From Paracoccus aurantiacus (GTDB lineage Bacteria; Pseudomonadota; Alphaproteobacteria; Rhodobacterales; Rhodobacteraceae): 64,000 bases of DNA. The stretch covers positions 62,001 to 126,000 of the forward strand of contig NZ_VOPL01000008.1 of NCBI RefSeq assembly GCF_007993065.1, read 5' to 3'. Position numbers and translations under genes: made by a program. The first letter of the stretch is position 1. Each line of letters starts with the position of its first letter. Under the pieces are notes generated by a model. It searched no databases. It was not told the origin of the DNA and saw nothing but the letters and a program-made list of their open reading frames with translations. Shown piece after piece: positions 33,859-43,804 of the stretch.

Positions 33859-35208
33859 TCAATCTCCTGCGATGAATTTCGGCGTGGTGTCGCCATTATC
33901 GCCCAGAACCCGCACCTCGCGCTGAGGGAAGGGAATCGAGATATCGTTTTCCTTGAACGCGTCCCAAAGTGCCAGAAAGACCTGTCCGCGCACATTGGTC
34001 AGCCCGCCCTGCGCATCCGAAATCCAGAACCGCAGCACGTAATCGACCGAGCTTTCGCCAAAGCCCGTGATCCAGCAGACCGGCGTGCGCTGCGCCAGAA
34101 CGCGCTTCACTGACATGGCAGCGTTGATCGCGACTTTTGACACCTTGTGCGGATCGTCCTGATAGGCGGTGCCGAAATGCACATCCAGACGCACGAAGTC
34201 ATTGGTATGGGACCAGTTGACGACCTGGCTGGTCACAAGATCCTCGTTCGGGATCAGGTATTCCTTGCCGTCACGGGTGACGACGCTGACATAGCGCGCG
34301 CCAAGGGCATCAATCCAGCCGAAGGTATCGCCAAGGCTGATGACGTCGCCGGGCTTCACCGACTTGTCCAGCAGAATGATGACCCCCGATACGAGGTTCG
34401 ACACAACCTTCTGCAGTCCGAAGCCAAGACCCACGCCGACCGCGCCGGAAAATACCGCGAGGCCCGTCAAATCGACGCCGATCGCCTTCAGCCCGACCAC
34501 GATGGCCAGCGTGAACAGAACGATCTGCAGGATCTTCGCGACCAGCACACGCATCGTGGGCGAAAGATCCGCCGATTCGCCCAGCTTGCGCGATACGGCA
34601 CCAGTCACCAGCCGTGCGCCGGCGAGCAGCGCCGTCATCACCGCCATTGCCTGCAAAACCGTCAGTGCCGAAAGCCGCACCGTCCCGAGGCTGAGCGCGA
34701 AGCTGTCCAGAAGCCGGGCGGCGTCGTTCGACAGATCCAGCAGATACAGCACCGCCCAGATCCAGGCGGCCCATTTCGCGATCCGCCGGACAAGCGCATT
34801 GCCGATCAGTCGCGACATGAAGGCGATGAACAGAACGGCTGTGGCGATGGTCGCTGCCTGTCGGATGACATGGCTGAGCGATGGGAAGGTGATCTGCTGC
34901 ATGACCAGCACGACAATCCACGTCATCGCGGTGAACAGGATCAGGCGCAGGCGACGGTCGATCATCAGCCCAAGGCGCAGCCGCCATTTCGGCCAGCCCT
35001 CTCGGGTGCGCAGCCAGCCGCGCAGGCGTGGCGACAGGAAGCGCGACAGCAGATGCGCAATCAGCATCAGCATCAGCACGATGCCGACCTGGTTCAACCG
35101 GGAAGGGATCAGCATGAGCCGCAGCGTCAGGTAGATCTGTTCCCAGAACCCGCCTGCCGCGTCGATGATCTGTTCCTGCGTATCGCCGTTCATATGCTGA
35201 TTAGACAT
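33859..35208 (-). CDS. Mechanosensitive ion channel family protein (MscS-like)
   Basis: 449 aa with an extended N-terminus of several transmembrane helices. The conserved MscS pore and upper-vestibule region follows: VDLTGLAVFSGAVGVGLGFG, LQKVVSNLVSGVIILLDKSV, KPGDVISLGDTFGWIDALGA and YLIPNEDLVTSQVVNWSHTN. A C-terminal alpha/beta domain ends in ISIPFPQREVRVL. It should open on membrane tension to release solutes during hypo-osmotic shock. It is longer than E. coli MscS (286 aa), like the YbdG/YnaI group. It is divergent from the glycine cleavage operon. Confidence 0.93.
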   Translation of the reverse strand: MSNQHMNGDTQEQIIDAAGGFWEQIYLTLRLMLIPSRLNQVGIVLMLMLIAHLLSRFLSPRLRGWLRTREGWPKWRLRLGLMIDRRLRLILFTAMTWIVVLVMQQITFPSLSHVIRQAATIATAVLFIAFMSRLIGNALVRRIAKWAAWIWAVLYLLDLSNDAARLLDSFALSLGTVRLSALTVLQAMAVMTALLAGARLVTGAVSRKLGESADLSPTMRVLVAKILQIVLFTLAIVVGLKAIGVDLTGLAVFSGAVGVGLGFGLQKVVSNLVSGVIILLDKSVKPGDVISLGDTFGWIDALGARYVSVVTRDGKEYLIPNEDLVTSQVVNWSHTNDFVRLDVHFGTAYQDDPHKVSKVAINAAMSVKRVLAQRTPVCWITGFGESSVDYVLRFWISDAQGGLTNVRGQVFLALWDAFKENDISIPFPQREVRVLGDNGDTTPKFIAGD

Positions 35209-35296
35209 TTGGCAGGGGCTGCCTGCAAGGGCATGCAGCGCATGCCAGCCGCAAATTCTGCTTGCCAGAATCCGAGGCCACGGCTAGGGCTGCGCG

Positions 35297-35458
35297 TGGA
35301 ACACGGGAGACGCTGGCGAAAGTCAGGGCCGAAGGAGCAACCGCCCCGGTAAACTCTCAGGCACAAGGGACCGGTTCCGCAGAAACTCTGAAGAGAGGCC
35401 GAGAGGCCCGCCGAAGGATGACGATCTCAGGCGCCCGTGACCGGGCAGGGACAGAGGG
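35297..35458 (+). promoter_or_regulatory. Tandem glycine riboswitch upstream of gcvT
   Basis: The first aptamer has ACACGGGAGACGC, GGGCCGAAGGAGCAACCGCC, GGTAAACTCTCAGGCACAAG and GGACCG, the canonical gcvT-element core. A short linker leads to a second core with AACTCTGAAGAGAGGC, GCCGAAGGATGAC, TCTCAGGC and GGGACAGAGGG. Two aptamers in series are the usual cooperative arrangement. The second ends about 40 bp before the gcvT start, so control of translation or transcription of the gcvTHP operon by glycine is expected. Confidence 0.93.
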
Positions 35459-35499
35459 GGCAGCCAGACCCGCGCCATGCCGCGCGAAGGAGGATGCCT

Positions 35500-36612
35500 G
35501 TGACTGAACTGAAACGCACGCCGCTGTATGACCTGCATGTCTCGCTGGGGGGCAAGATGGTGCCTTTCGCCGGCTGGGAGATGCCGGTGCAATTCCCGAT
35601 GGGGGTGATGGGCGAGCATCTGCACACCCGCGAAAAGGCCGGGCTGTTCGATGTCAGCCATATGGGGCAGGTGCTTCTGCGCGCCACCGGTGCTGACCCG
35701 GCCGGGGTGCTGGAAACCGTCGTGCCTGCGAATATCGTTGGCCTGCCCGAAGGACGTCAGCGCTATGGCATCTTCACCAACGATCAGGGCGGCATTCTGG
35801 ACGATCTGATGATCGCGAACCGCGGGGATCATCTGTTTCTGGTCGTGAATGCGGCCTGCGCCGATCAGGATATTGCCTTGCTGCAAGCGCTGGACGGGGT
35901 CGAGGTGACGCCGGTGACGGACCGCGCCTTGCTGGCTTTGCAGGGACCGGAAGCGGGTCGCGTTCTGTCTGCGATCATCCCGGAGGCCGCGGCGCTGAAG
36001 TTCATGGATGTGGCGATCCTGCCTTGGGATGGGGATGAGCTGTGGGTTTCCCGGTCAGGCTATACCGGCGAGGACGGGTTCGAAATTTCCGTGCCTGCCG
36101 CGCGCGCCCGCGAGTTTGCCGAAACCTTGCTGAAGGACGAGGCAGTCGCGCCGATCGGTCTTGGCGCACGCGATTCGCTGCGGCTGGAGGCAGGGATGCC
36201 GCTTTACGGGCATGACATGGATGCGGGCGTGACGCCGGGCGCCGCTGCGCTTGGTTGGTCGATCCCGAAGCTGCGTCGCGCGGGCGGCGAGCGTGAAGGC
36301 GGGTTCCCCGGTGCGGATGTGATCCTGCCGGAACTGGCAAACGGTGCTGCGAAAATCCGCGTTGGCCTGCGCCCGGAAGGCCGTGCGCCCATTCGCGAAG
36401 GTGTCGCGATCTTTGACGCTGAAACCGGCGGGGCCGAGATCGGCCGCGTCTGTTCTGGCGGCTTCGGGCCGTCGGTTGGCGGGCCGGTTGCCATGGCGAT
36501 CCTGCCGGCAGACCTGTCCGAAGGCGACACCGTCTGGGCCGAGTTGCGCGGCAAGCGGATTGCGGTGAAGATTGCCGCACTGCCCTTCATCAAACCTGAC
36601 TATAAACGCTGA
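35500..36612 (+). CDS. gcvT: Glycine cleavage system aminomethyltransferase (T protein)
   Basis: 370 aa from GTG 35500, which has AAGGAGG seven bases upstream; the ATG at 35494 touches that site and is less likely. LKRTPLYDLHVSLGGKMVPF, GWEMPVQF, REKAGLFDVSHMGQ, RYGIFTNDQGGILDDLMI and SRSGYTGEDGFEI are T-protein signatures, with the catalytic Asp in GGILDD. GLGARDSLRLEAGMPLYGHD marks the central domain. It takes the aminomethyl group from lipoyl-GcvH and gives 5,10-methylene-THF and ammonia. First gene of gcvTHP behind the riboswitch. Confidence 0.96.
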   Translation: MTELKRTPLYDLHVSLGGKMVPFAGWEMPVQFPMGVMGEHLHTREKAGLFDVSHMGQVLLRATGADPAGVLETVVPANIVGLPEGRQRYGIFTNDQGGILDDLMIANRGDHLFLVVNAACADQDIALLQALDGVEVTPVTDRALLALQGPEAGRVLSAIIPEAAALKFMDVAILPWDGDELWVSRSGYTGEDGFEISVPAARAREFAETLLKDEAVAPIGLGARDSLRLEAGMPLYGHDMDAGVTPGAAALGWSIPKLRRAGGEREGGFPGADVILPELANGAAKIRVGLRPEGRAPIREGVAIFDAETGGAEIGRVCSGGFGPSVGGPVAMAILPADLSEGDTVWAELRGKRIAVKIAALPFIKPDYKR

Positions 36613-36623
36613 GGAGCGTCCCC

Positions 36624-36983
36624 ATGCTGAAATATACCGAAGATCACGAATGGCTTAAGCAGGATGGCGACGAGGTTGTCGTCGGCATCACCGCCCACGC
36701 CAGCGAGCAGTTGGGCGACGTGGTTTTCGTCGAACTGCCCGAGGTTGGTCGTGAAGTCGCCAAGGGCGAAGAGATCGTGGTGATCGAATCGGTCAAGGCC
36801 GCATCCGACATCGTGGCCCCGATTGCGGGTGTGATTACCGCAGTGAACGAGGACCTTCCCGACACCCCCGGCGCGGTCAATGACGACCCGATGAAGGCCT
36901 GGTTCTTCCGTATCAAGCCCGCCGAGGGCGAAGGCATCGACGGCTTCATGGACGAAGCCGCCTATAACGCACTGATCGGATAA
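36624..36983 (+). CDS. gcvH: Glycine cleavage system H protein
   Basis: 119 aa. MLKYTEDHEWLKQDGDEVVV opens the protein, and EEIVVIESVKAASDIVAPIA carries the lipoylated lysine at about residue 58. AWFFRIKP near the C-terminus is also conserved. GcvH shuttles the aminomethyl intermediate between GcvP, GcvT and lipoamide dehydrogenase. AGGAGCG precedes the ATG, and the gene starts 11 bp after gcvT. Confidence 0.97.
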   Translation: MLKYTEDHEWLKQDGDEVVVGITAHASEQLGDVVFVELPEVGREVAKGEEIVVIESVKAASDIVAPIAGVITAVNEDLPDTPGAVNDDPMKAWFFRIKPAEGEGIDGFMDEAAYNALIG

Positions 36984-36988
36984 TCTGG

Positions 36989-37040
36989 CCGGGGGCTGTC
37001 TGCCCCCGGAACCCCCGAGGATATTTGGGCCAGAATGAAG
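36989..37040 (+). repeat. Rhodobacterales-type intergenic repeat element with GC hairpin
   Basis: A perfect 8-bp hairpin, CCGGGGGC (36989-36996) and GCCCCCGG (37002-37009), is followed by ACCCCCGAGGATATTTGGGC and CAGAATGAAG. From memory, very similar strings recur between genes in Paracoccus and other Rhodobacterales genomes. Only one copy is in this window, so the repeat status rests on prior knowledge. The element contains an ATG (37035) that creates an apparent but probably false start for gcvP. Confidence 0.55.
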
Positions 37041-37070
37041 GCAAGCTGCCTCTGGCCAAGGATGGACGTG

Positions 37071-39908
37071 ATGAGCCGCTGGACCCCCACCGACTATAAC
37101 CCCGACGATTTCGCCAACCGCCGCCATATCGGGCCCTCGCCGTCAGAAATGGCCGAGATGCTGAAGGCCGTCGGTGTCGAAAGTCTGGATCAATTGATCG
37201 AGCAGACGGTGCCGGGGTCCATCCGTCAGGATAAGGCTTTGGGATGGGAGCCGTTGTCCGAAGCCGCGCTGCTGGAAAAGATGCGCGCGGTGGCGGCGAA
37301 GAACCGGGTGATGACCAGCCTGATCGGGCAGGGTTATTATGGCACCGTCACGCCGCCCGCGATTCAGCGGAACATTCTGGAAAACCCGGCCTGGTATACG
37401 GCCTATACCCCCTATCAGCCCGAAATCGCGCAGGGCCGGCTGGAGGCGCTGCTGAACTATCAGACCATGGTGTCGGATCTGACCGGGCTGCCGGTGGCGA
37501 ATGCGTCCTTGCTGGATGAAGCAACGGCGGCGGCGGAAGCGATGGCGATGGCGCAGCGGGTGGCGAAGTCGAAGGCGAAGGCGTTCTTCGTGTCCGAGAA
37601 CCTGCATCCGCAGACGATTTCGGTCATTGAAACCCGCGCCCAGCCCCTTGGGATCGAGATTATCAAGGGTCAGCCCGAGGATCTGGACCCATCGCAGGTT
37701 TTTGGCGCGATCTTCCAGTATCCCGGCACTTACGGCCATATCCGAGATCTGACGGCGGAATGCGACGCTTTGCATGCGGCGGGCGCGGTGGCTGTCGTGG
37801 CGACCGATCTGCTGGCGCTATGCCTGCTGCGTGAACCGGGCGCGATGGGGGCGGATATCTGCGTCGGGTCGTCGCAGCGTTTCGGGGTGCCGATGGGCTA
37901 TGGCGGGCCGCATGCGGGCTTCATGTCCTGCCGGGACGAGTTCAAGCGCGCGATGCCGGGCCGAATTGTCGGCGTGTCGATTGATGCCAAAGGCAACAAG
38001 GCTTACCGCCTTGCCCTGCAAACGCGCGAGCAGCATATCCGGCGCGAGAAGGCGACCAGCAATGTCTGCACCGCGCAGGCTCTGCTGGCGGTGATGGCGT
38101 CGTTTTATGCGGTGTTCCACGGGCCGGTGGGACTGCGCGCGATTGCGCAGCGGGTGCATCTGAATGCGGTGACGATTGCGAATGCGCTGCGCGCTGCGGG
38201 GGCAGAGGTGTCGCCCGATGCGTTCTTTGACACGATCACCGTGCGGGTGGGTGTCGGGCAGCTGGGCATTCTGGCGGCGGCCCGTGCGCACGGGATCAAC
38301 CTGCGCAAGATCGGGCGGGACCGGGTCGGGATTTCCGTCGATGAAACCACCGATGCCGGCGTGATCGCGCGGCTGCTGGATGCGTTCGGCATCACCGATG
38401 CGGCTGAACCGGCTGTTGCACCCGCGATCCCCGATGCGCTGCTGCGGGAGAGCGACTATCTGACCCATCCCGTCTTCCACATGAACCGCGCCGAGTCGGA
38501 AATGATGCGCTATATGCGGCGTCTGTCCGACCGCGATCTGGCGCTGGATCGGGCGATGATCCCGCTGGGGTCCTGCACGATGAAGCTGAATGCGGCGGCA
38601 GAGATGATGCCGATCACCTGGCCGGAATTCGGCGCGCTGCATCCCTTTGCGCCCGCCGATCAGGCTGCGGGCTATGCCGAGATGCTGGAGGATCTGACGC
38701 AGAAGCTTTGCACGATCACCGGCTATGATGCGTTTTCGATGCAGCCGAACAGCGGCGCGCAGGGGGAATACGCCGGGCTTTTGACCATTCAGGCGTATCA
38801 TCGCGCAAATGGCGACGATCAGCGCGATGTCTGTCTGGTGCCGTCAAGCGCGCATGGCACCAACCCGGCATCCGCCCAGATGTGCGGCATGAAAGTCGTG
38901 GTGGTGAAATCCGCGCCGAACGGCGACATTGATCTGGAAGATTTCGCGGACAAGGCCAAGGCTGCGGGCGACAGGCTGGCGGCGGTGATGATCACCTATC
39001 CGTCCACGCATGGCGTGTTCGAGGACACCGTGCGCGAGGTCTGCAAGATCACCCATGATCACGGCGGTCAGGTCTATATCGACGGCGCAAACATGAATGC
39101 GCTTGTCGGGCTGGTGAAGCCGGGTGAAATCGGCGGCGATGTCAGCCACCTGAATCTGCACAAGACCTTTGCGATCCCGCATGGCGGCGGCGGTCCGGGC
39201 ATGGGGCCGATCGGGGTGAAGGCGCATCTTGCGCCGCATCTTCCGGGCGATCCGCAGACAGGGGAAGGGGCAGTCAGTGCGGCGCCGTTTGGGTCCGCGT
39301 CCATCCTGCTGATTTCATGGGCCTATATCCTGATGATGGGCGGTGCCGGGCTGACGCAGGCGACGCGGGTGGCGATCCTGAATGCGAATTATATCGCCAG
39401 CCGTCTGGCCGGGGCCTATCCGATCCTGTTCATGGGCAATCGCGGCCGCGTCGCGCATGAATGCATCATCGACACCCGGCCCTTCGCGGAACACGGCGTG
39501 ACCGTGGACGATATTGCGAAGCGTCTGATCGACAATGGTTTCCACGCCCCCACGATGAGCTGGCCGGTGTCCGGCACGCTGATGGTGGAACCGACCGAAT
39601 CCGAAACCAAGGCAGAGATCGACCGCTTCATCACCGCCATGCTGGCCATCCGCGAGGAGATTCAGGCCGTGGCGAATGGCGAGATCACGGCAGAGGCCAG
39701 CCCCCTGCGCTTCGCGCCTCATACGGTCGAGGATCTGGTGGCCGATTGGGACCGGGCCTATAGCCGCGAGCAGGGCTGCTTCCCGGCAGGTGCGTTCCGG
39801 GTGGACAAATACTGGCCGCCTGTGGGCCGGGTGGACAACGTCCACGGCGACCGCAACCTGATCTGCACCTGCCCGCCGGTCGAGGATTACGCAGAAGCCG
39901 CAGAATAG
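37071..39908 (+). CDS. gcvP: Glycine dehydrogenase (decarboxylating) P protein
   Basis: About 945 aa from ATG 37071 ([20 protein letters not shown]), with AAGGA about 9 bases upstream; the frame opens at 37035 inside a repeat element. [18 protein letters not shown] is the usual P-protein N-terminus. [20 protein letters not shown] is in the N-terminal half. [20 protein letters not shown] holds the PLP lysine. It decarboxylates glycine and loads the aminomethyl group on GcvH. The single-chain form has the typical length. It closes the gcvTHP operon. Confidence 0.96.
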   Translation: MSRWTPTDYNPDDFANRRHIGPSPSEMAEMLKAVGVESLDQLIEQTVPGSIRQDKALGWEPLSEAALLEKMRAVAAKNRVMTSLIGQGYYGTVTPPAIQRNILENPAWYTAYTPYQPEIAQGRLEALLNYQTMVSDLTGLPVANASLLDEATAAAEAMAMAQRVAKSKAKAFFVSENLHPQTISVIETRAQPLGIEIIKGQPEDLDPSQVFGAIFQYPGTYGHIRDLTAECDALHAAGAVAVVATDLLALCLLREPGAMGADICVGSSQRFGVPMGYGGPHAGFMSCRDEFKRAMPGRIVGVSIDAKGNKAYRLALQTREQHIRREKATSNVCTAQALLAVMASFYAVFHGPVGLRAIAQRVHLNAVTIANALRAAGAEVSPDAFFDTITVRVGVGQLGILAAARAHGINLRKIGRDRVGISVDETTDAGVIARLLDAFGITDAAEPAVAPAIPDALLRESDYLTHPVFHMNRAESEMMRYMRRLSDRDLALDRAMIPLGSCTMKLNAAAEMMPITWPEFGALHPFAPADQAAGYAEMLEDLTQKLCTITGYDAFSMQPNSGAQGEYAGLLTIQAYHRANGDDQRDVCLVPSSAHGTNPASAQMCGMKVVVVKSAPNGDIDLEDFADKAKAAGDRLAAVMITYPSTHGVFEDTVREVCKITHDHGGQVYIDGANMNALVGLVKPGEIGGDVSHLNLHKTFAIPHGGGGPGMGPIGVKAHLAPHLPGDPQTGEGAVSAAPFGSASILLISWAYILMMGGAGLTQATRVAILNANYIASRLAGAYPILFMGNRGRVAHECIIDTRPFAEHGVTVDDIAKRLIDNGFHAPTMSWPVSGTLMVEPTESETKAEIDRFITAMLAIREEIQAVANGEITAEASPLRFAPHTVEDLVADWDRAYSREQGCFPAGAFRVDKYWPPVGRVDNVHGDRNLICTCPPVEDYAEAAE

Positions 39909-40235
39909 CAGCTGTGCCCGGCGAAAAATAATTCACGGTTGTTCAGCATTTCGTAAGGAATGCCGGCTACATGATGCTTGTCAGGACGATGGCAGAACAG
40001 AAAGCTCTGCGCCCGCGAGTTCTGAAGGTGAAGATCGAGATCCGAAAAACGGCTGGCGTCCGCTCAGGACGCCAGCGATGCAGGATCGGCGGTTGAAAGC
40101 AAGACTTACTGCGGCCGGTTGTCCAAGGGATTCCAGAGCGGGGGAACGACGAGCAGGCGAAACCGGTCCTGGAAACGCAATGCTGCTGCAAAGAGGAGAT
40201 AGCAGTCGTCGGTGAGGCCGTTCGGCTTATTTGGT
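39909..40235. other. 327-bp gene-free stretch with a strong hairpin
   Basis: No protein-like frame is visible on either strand. The main feature is a perfect inverted repeat, GCTGGCGTCC (40052-40061) and GGACGCCAGC (40067-40076), with a 5-base loop and no T-run. It lies about 145 bp past gcvP and before the convergent mogA gene. It may terminate or stabilise either transcript. Confidence 0.4.
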
Positions 40236-40781
40236 CTATTTCGCCTTGGGCCGAAACGCCTTGATCTTCGCCGGGTCGGTTTCGATATAGGCCGCGCCCA
40301 GCAGATCAAGGCAATAGGGGACAGCGGCGAAAACCGCGTTCAGGCAGGTCGCGATGGCCGAGGGCTTGCCGGGGATGGTGATAATCAGCGTTTTACCGCG
40401 GCTGACGGCGGTCTGACGCGACAGGATCGCGGTCGGAACCTCCAGCAGCGAGGCGCGGCGCATCTCCTCGCCGAAGCCGGGATATTCGCGATGCGCTATG
40501 TCGGCTATGGCCTCGGGTGTCAGGTCGCGCGGCGCCGGGCCGGTGCCGCCGGTGACAAGGATCAGGTCGGCCTGCTGGTTGTCGCACAGATCGCGCAGGG
40601 CCTCTGCCACGATCTCGCGGCCGTCGGGGACGATCTGACGAATGACCTCGATCGGAGAGGTGATCGTGTCGCGCAGCCAGCCTTCCGCACCGGGACCGCC
40701 CTTGTCCTCATATTCGCCGGACGCGGCGCGGTCCGACACGGTCAGGATTGCGATGTGGGCGGGGCTCGTGCGATCAGTCAT
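40236..40781 (-). CDS. mog: Molybdopterin adenylyltransferase (MogA)
   Basis: 181 aa from ATG 40779-40781 (MTDRTSPAHIAILTVSDRAA); an ATG three codons earlier is possible. The extended frame further upstream crosses the divergent promoter and is not coding. TVSDRAASGEYEDKGGP, LILVTGGTGPAPRDLTPEAI and LIITIPGKPSAIATCLNAVF are MoCF-domain signatures with the conserved Asp/Thr-Gly-Gly-Thr-Gly loop. It adenylylates molybdopterin before Mo insertion. The protein is close to the length of E. coli MogA. Confidence 0.92.
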   Translation of the reverse strand: MTDRTSPAHIAILTVSDRAASGEYEDKGGPGAEGWLRDTITSPIEVIRQIVPDGREIVAEALRDLCDNQQADLILVTGGTGPAPRDLTPEAIADIAHREYPGFGEEMRRASLLEVPTAILSRQTAVSRGKTLIITIPGKPSAIATCLNAVFAAVPYCLDLLGAAYIETDPAKIKAFRPKAK

Positions 40782-40872
40782 GCGGCGCATCTTGCCGTTG
40801 GTAGGCAGGAAATGAAAGTGGCGACGCCAATCTGCGTCGTTTTCAAGCTGACCAGACCATCGTAGAAACGGG

Positions 40873-42051
40873 ATGATGTCGAAACCTGCTGCCATTGCAC
40901 TGCTTTGCCTTGTCGTGATCTGCGGCATGTCGCCGTGGTTCGCGACAGCCGCCGTGCTGTCAGACATGGCGCGTGAGGGCGGGCTGAGCCCGTGGCGGCA
41001 GGCCCTGCTGAGCTCGGGCGTTCAGGCGGGCTTTGTCATCGGCGCCCTGACTTCGGCGGCGCTGGGTTTGTCGGATCGCTGCGATCCGCGCCGGGTCATG
41101 GCCTGTGCCGCGCTGATGAACGCGCTGGCGACGGCGGGCCTGTTCGCGGTGCCGCTGGGGTCGAATACGGCGATTGCGCTGCGCGTGATCGCGGGTGCCG
41201 GTTTTGCCGGGATCTACCCTCCGGGCATGAAAATTGCCGTCGGGTGGAGCCTGCGTGACCGCGGTTTTCTGGTCGGCCTGCTGGTCGGAGCGCTGACGCT
41301 GGGATCAGCGCTGCCCTATCTGTTCGCCTGGGGCGGTGGAACCGCGTGGCGTCCTGTCGTCGGCGCGGCGGCGGCGGCCTCGGGTCTGGCAGCGGCGGGT
41401 AGCTTTCTTTTGCGGTTGGGGCCGCATCATGCGCGGGCTGCGGCGTTTTCCGCGCGCTCCATCGGGCTGATGTGGTCGAACCGGGATATCCGCAGCGCGA
41501 CCGGCGGCTATCTGGGTCATATGTGGGAGCTTTACGCCATGTGGGGCTGGATTGGCACAGCCGCCGCGATTGGGTTCGGCCGCCGCCTGCCCGAGGATCA
41601 GGCCGCATCGCTGGCCGCCATGACGGCTTTTCTGGCCATCGGCCTTGGCGCGCTGCTTTGTGCGCCGGCAGGCAGGCTCGCGGATCGGATTGGCAAGGCG
41701 CGGGTCTCAGCGGCGGCGATGGCGGGATCGGGATGCATGGCAATTGCCGTGGCCGTCAGCTTCGGCGGCCCGGTCTGGCTGAGCCTCATGCTGATCCTGA
41801 TATGGGGTTCCTTCGTCATTCCTGACAGCGCGCAGTTTTCCGCCATGATCGCGGATGCCGCCCCGCCGGAACTCGCCGGCAGCCTGATGACGATGCAGAC
41901 GGCGCTTGGCTTTGCGCTGACCATTTTCACCGTGCAGATGACACCGCTGATTGCGGGCTGGCTGGGTTGGCCTGCCGCGCTGGCGCTGATGGCGCTTGGC
42001 CCTGCGATGGGGATTGCGGCCTTGCGCCCGCTTTTGCGACGCGCGAAATGA
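40873..42051 (+). CDS. MFS transporter
   Basis: 392 aa with about twelve hydrophobic segments. The first half has RVIAGAGFAGIYPPGMKIAV and GWSLRDRGFLVGLLVGALTL; the second has ADRIGKARVSAAAMAGSG, the usual basic loop between helices. It is divergent from mogA, with about 90 bp between the starts. The substrate is not apparent; overall the sequence resembles small drug/metabolite efflux-type MFS proteins. A terminator lies directly after the stop. Confidence 0.87.
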   Translation: MMSKPAAIALLCLVVICGMSPWFATAAVLSDMAREGGLSPWRQALLSSGVQAGFVIGALTSAALGLSDRCDPRRVMACAALMNALATAGLFAVPLGSNTAIALRVIAGAGFAGIYPPGMKIAVGWSLRDRGFLVGLLVGALTLGSALPYLFAWGGGTAWRPVVGAAAAASGLAAAGSFLLRLGPHHARAAAFSARSIGLMWSNRDIRSATGGYLGHMWELYAMWGWIGTAAAIGFGRRLPEDQAASLAAMTAFLAIGLGALLCAPAGRLADRIGKARVSAAAMAGSGCMAIAVAVSFGGPVWLSLMLILIWGSFVIPDSAQFSAMIADAAPPELAGSLMTMQTALGFALTIFTVQMTPLIAGWLGWPAALALMALGPAMGIAALRPLLRRAK

Positions 42052-42078
42052 AAAGCCGCGAGGTTCGATCCTCGCGGC
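42051..42078 (-). terminator. Terminator between convergent MFS and argG genes
   Basis: GCCGCGAGG (42055-42063) and CCTCGCGGC (42070-42078) form a perfect 9-bp stem with a 6-base loop. On the minus strand it is followed by TTTT, so it is a Rho-independent terminator for argG; it may also stop the MFS transcript. Confidence 0.85.
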
Positions 42079-42099
42079 GTTCCGGGTCCGGCAGATCGC

Positions 42100-43323
42100 T
42101 TACCTGAACTTGGCGTTCCGGTTGCCGATCAGTTTCAGGCGAAGCGCGTTCAGCTTGATGAAGCCAGCCGCGTCCTTCTGGTCATAGGCACCGGCGTCGT
42201 CTTCGAAGGTCACATGCTTTTCGCTGTAAAGCGAATGGTCCGACCAGCGGCCAACGGTGTTGACGCTGCCCTTGTACAGTTTCAGCCGCACGGTGCCGGT
42301 GACATGCTCCTGCGATTTGTCGATGGCGGCCTGCAGCATCTCGCGTTCGGGGCTGAACCAGAAGCCGTTATAGATCAGCTCGGCATAGCGGGGCATCAGG
42401 CTGTCCTTCAGGTGGCCTGCGCCCGCGTCCAGCGTGATCTGTTCGATTCCGCGATGGGCTTCCAGCAGAATGGTGCCGCCGGGCGTTTCGTAGATGCCGC
42501 GCGACTTCATTCCGACAAAGCGGTTTTCGACGAAATCCAGCCGACCGACGCCGTGCTTGCGGCCGTATTCGTTCAGCTGCGTCAGGATCGTCGCGGGCGA
42601 CAGCGCCTCGCCGTTGATCGCGACCGGATCGCCATTTTCGAAGGTGATCTCGATATATTCGGGGGTGTCGGGCGCTTCTTCCGGGGACACGGTGCGCTGA
42701 TAGACATATTCGGGCGCTTCCTCGGCCGGGTTTTCCAGCGCCTTACCTTCGCTGCTGGTGTGCAGCAGGTTCGCATCGACGCTGAACGGGGCCTCGCCGC
42801 GCTTGTCCTTGGCAATCGGGATCTGGTTCGCCTCGGCGAATTCCAGCAGCTTGGTGCGGCTGGACAGGTCCCATTCCCGCCACGGCGCGATCACCTTGAT
42901 CGACGGATCGAGCGCATAGGCTGACAGTTCGAACCGCACCTGATCGTTACCCTTGCCGGTCGCGCCATGCGCCACGGCATCGGCGCCGTGCCTATGGGCG
43001 AGATCCACGAGGTGCTTGGAAATCAGCGGGCGCGCGATGGATGTGCCCAGCAGATACAGCCCTTCGTAAACCGCATTGGCGCGGAACATCGGGAAGACGT
43101 AATCGCGCACGAACTCCTCTCGCACGTCAACGATGTGGATATTGTCCGGCTTGATGCCCAGCAGTTCGGCCTTCTTGCGCGCGGGTTCAAGTTCCTCGCC
43201 CTGACCCAGATCGGCGGTGAAGGTAATCACCTCGCAGCCATATTCGGTCTGCAGCCATTTCAGGATGATCGAGGTGTCGAGGCCACCGGAATAGGCGAGC
43301 ACGACTTTCTTCGGCGCGGTCAT
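42100..43323 (-). CDS. argG: Argininosuccinate synthase
   Basis: 407 aa from ATG 43321-43323 ([20 protein letters not shown]), with AAAGGA upstream. AYSGGLDTS is the PP-loop ATP site; [40 protein letters not shown] and [20 protein letters not shown] are conserved in type-1 enzymes. It joins citrulline and aspartate in arginine synthesis. Length and motifs are normal. Confidence 0.97.
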   Translation of the reverse strand: MTAPKKVVLAYSGGLDTSIILKWLQTEYGCEVITFTADLGQGEELEPARKKAELLGIKPDNIHIVDVREEFVRDYVFPMFRANAVYEGLYLLGTSIARPLISKHLVDLAHRHGADAVAHGATGKGNDQVRFELSAYALDPSIKVIAPWREWDLSSRTKLLEFAEANQIPIAKDKRGEAPFSVDANLLHTSSEGKALENPAEEAPEYVYQRTVSPEEAPDTPEYIEITFENGDPVAINGEALSPATILTQLNEYGRKHGVGRLDFVENRFVGMKSRGIYETPGGTILLEAHRGIEQITLDAGAGHLKDSLMPRYAELIYNGFWFSPEREMLQAAIDKSQEHVTGTVRLKLYKGSVNTVGRWSDHSLYSEKHVTFEDDAGAYDQKDAAGFIKLNALRLKLIGNRNAKFR

Positions 43324-43448
43324 GGGCGAGTCCTTTCTGATTTGGCCTTGGATTATGCGGTTTCTGCGCACCTCACAAGTGGCGGGCGTTAAGCGACTGT
43401 TAGCGCGGCTGGGTTAGATTGCGAATATCAGGCGATTCGGGGGCAGAT

Positions 43449-43781
43449 ATGATCGACTGGAAACGGGTGAACGAACTCAGGGCCGAATTGGGTGATGACG
43501 ATTTCGCCCCGGTGGTCGAACTGTTTCTTGACGAGATCGAGGGCATCGTGATGCGGCTGACACATGGCGACGCCGAACGGCTGGAAAACGACATGCATTT
43601 CCTGAAGGGCAGCGCAGCCAATCTTGGCTTTACCGCCTTCGCACAGATTTGCCAGCAGGGCGAGATCGGCGCGAGGGACGGGCACGACGCGTTTGATCTG
43701 GCCACACTGCTTGACTGTTATGCGGCGACGAAGAAGGAATTTTCTGGCTGGAACGGTGGCCGGAAAAGCGGCGCGGCATAG
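43449..43781 (+). CDS. Hpt domain protein
   Basis: 110 aa from ATG 43449. VVELFLDEIEGIVMRLTHGD is followed by ENDMHFLKGSAANLGFTAFA, the phospho-acceptor histidine motif H-x-L-K-G-S of histidine phosphotransfer proteins. It is a stand-alone phosphorelay carrier with no kinase or receiver domain. Candidate partners include the response regulator at 14883-16007, but nothing links them directly. It lies between argG (divergent) and ilvA (convergent). Confidence 0.88.
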   Translation: MIDWKRVNELRAELGDDDFAPVVELFLDEIEGIVMRLTHGDAERLENDMHFLKGSAANLGFTAFAQICQQGEIGARDGHDAFDLATLLDCYAATKKEFSGWNGGRKSGAA

Positions 43782-43804
43782 GCAGCGAAGGTCCGATCGG
43801 GGCC

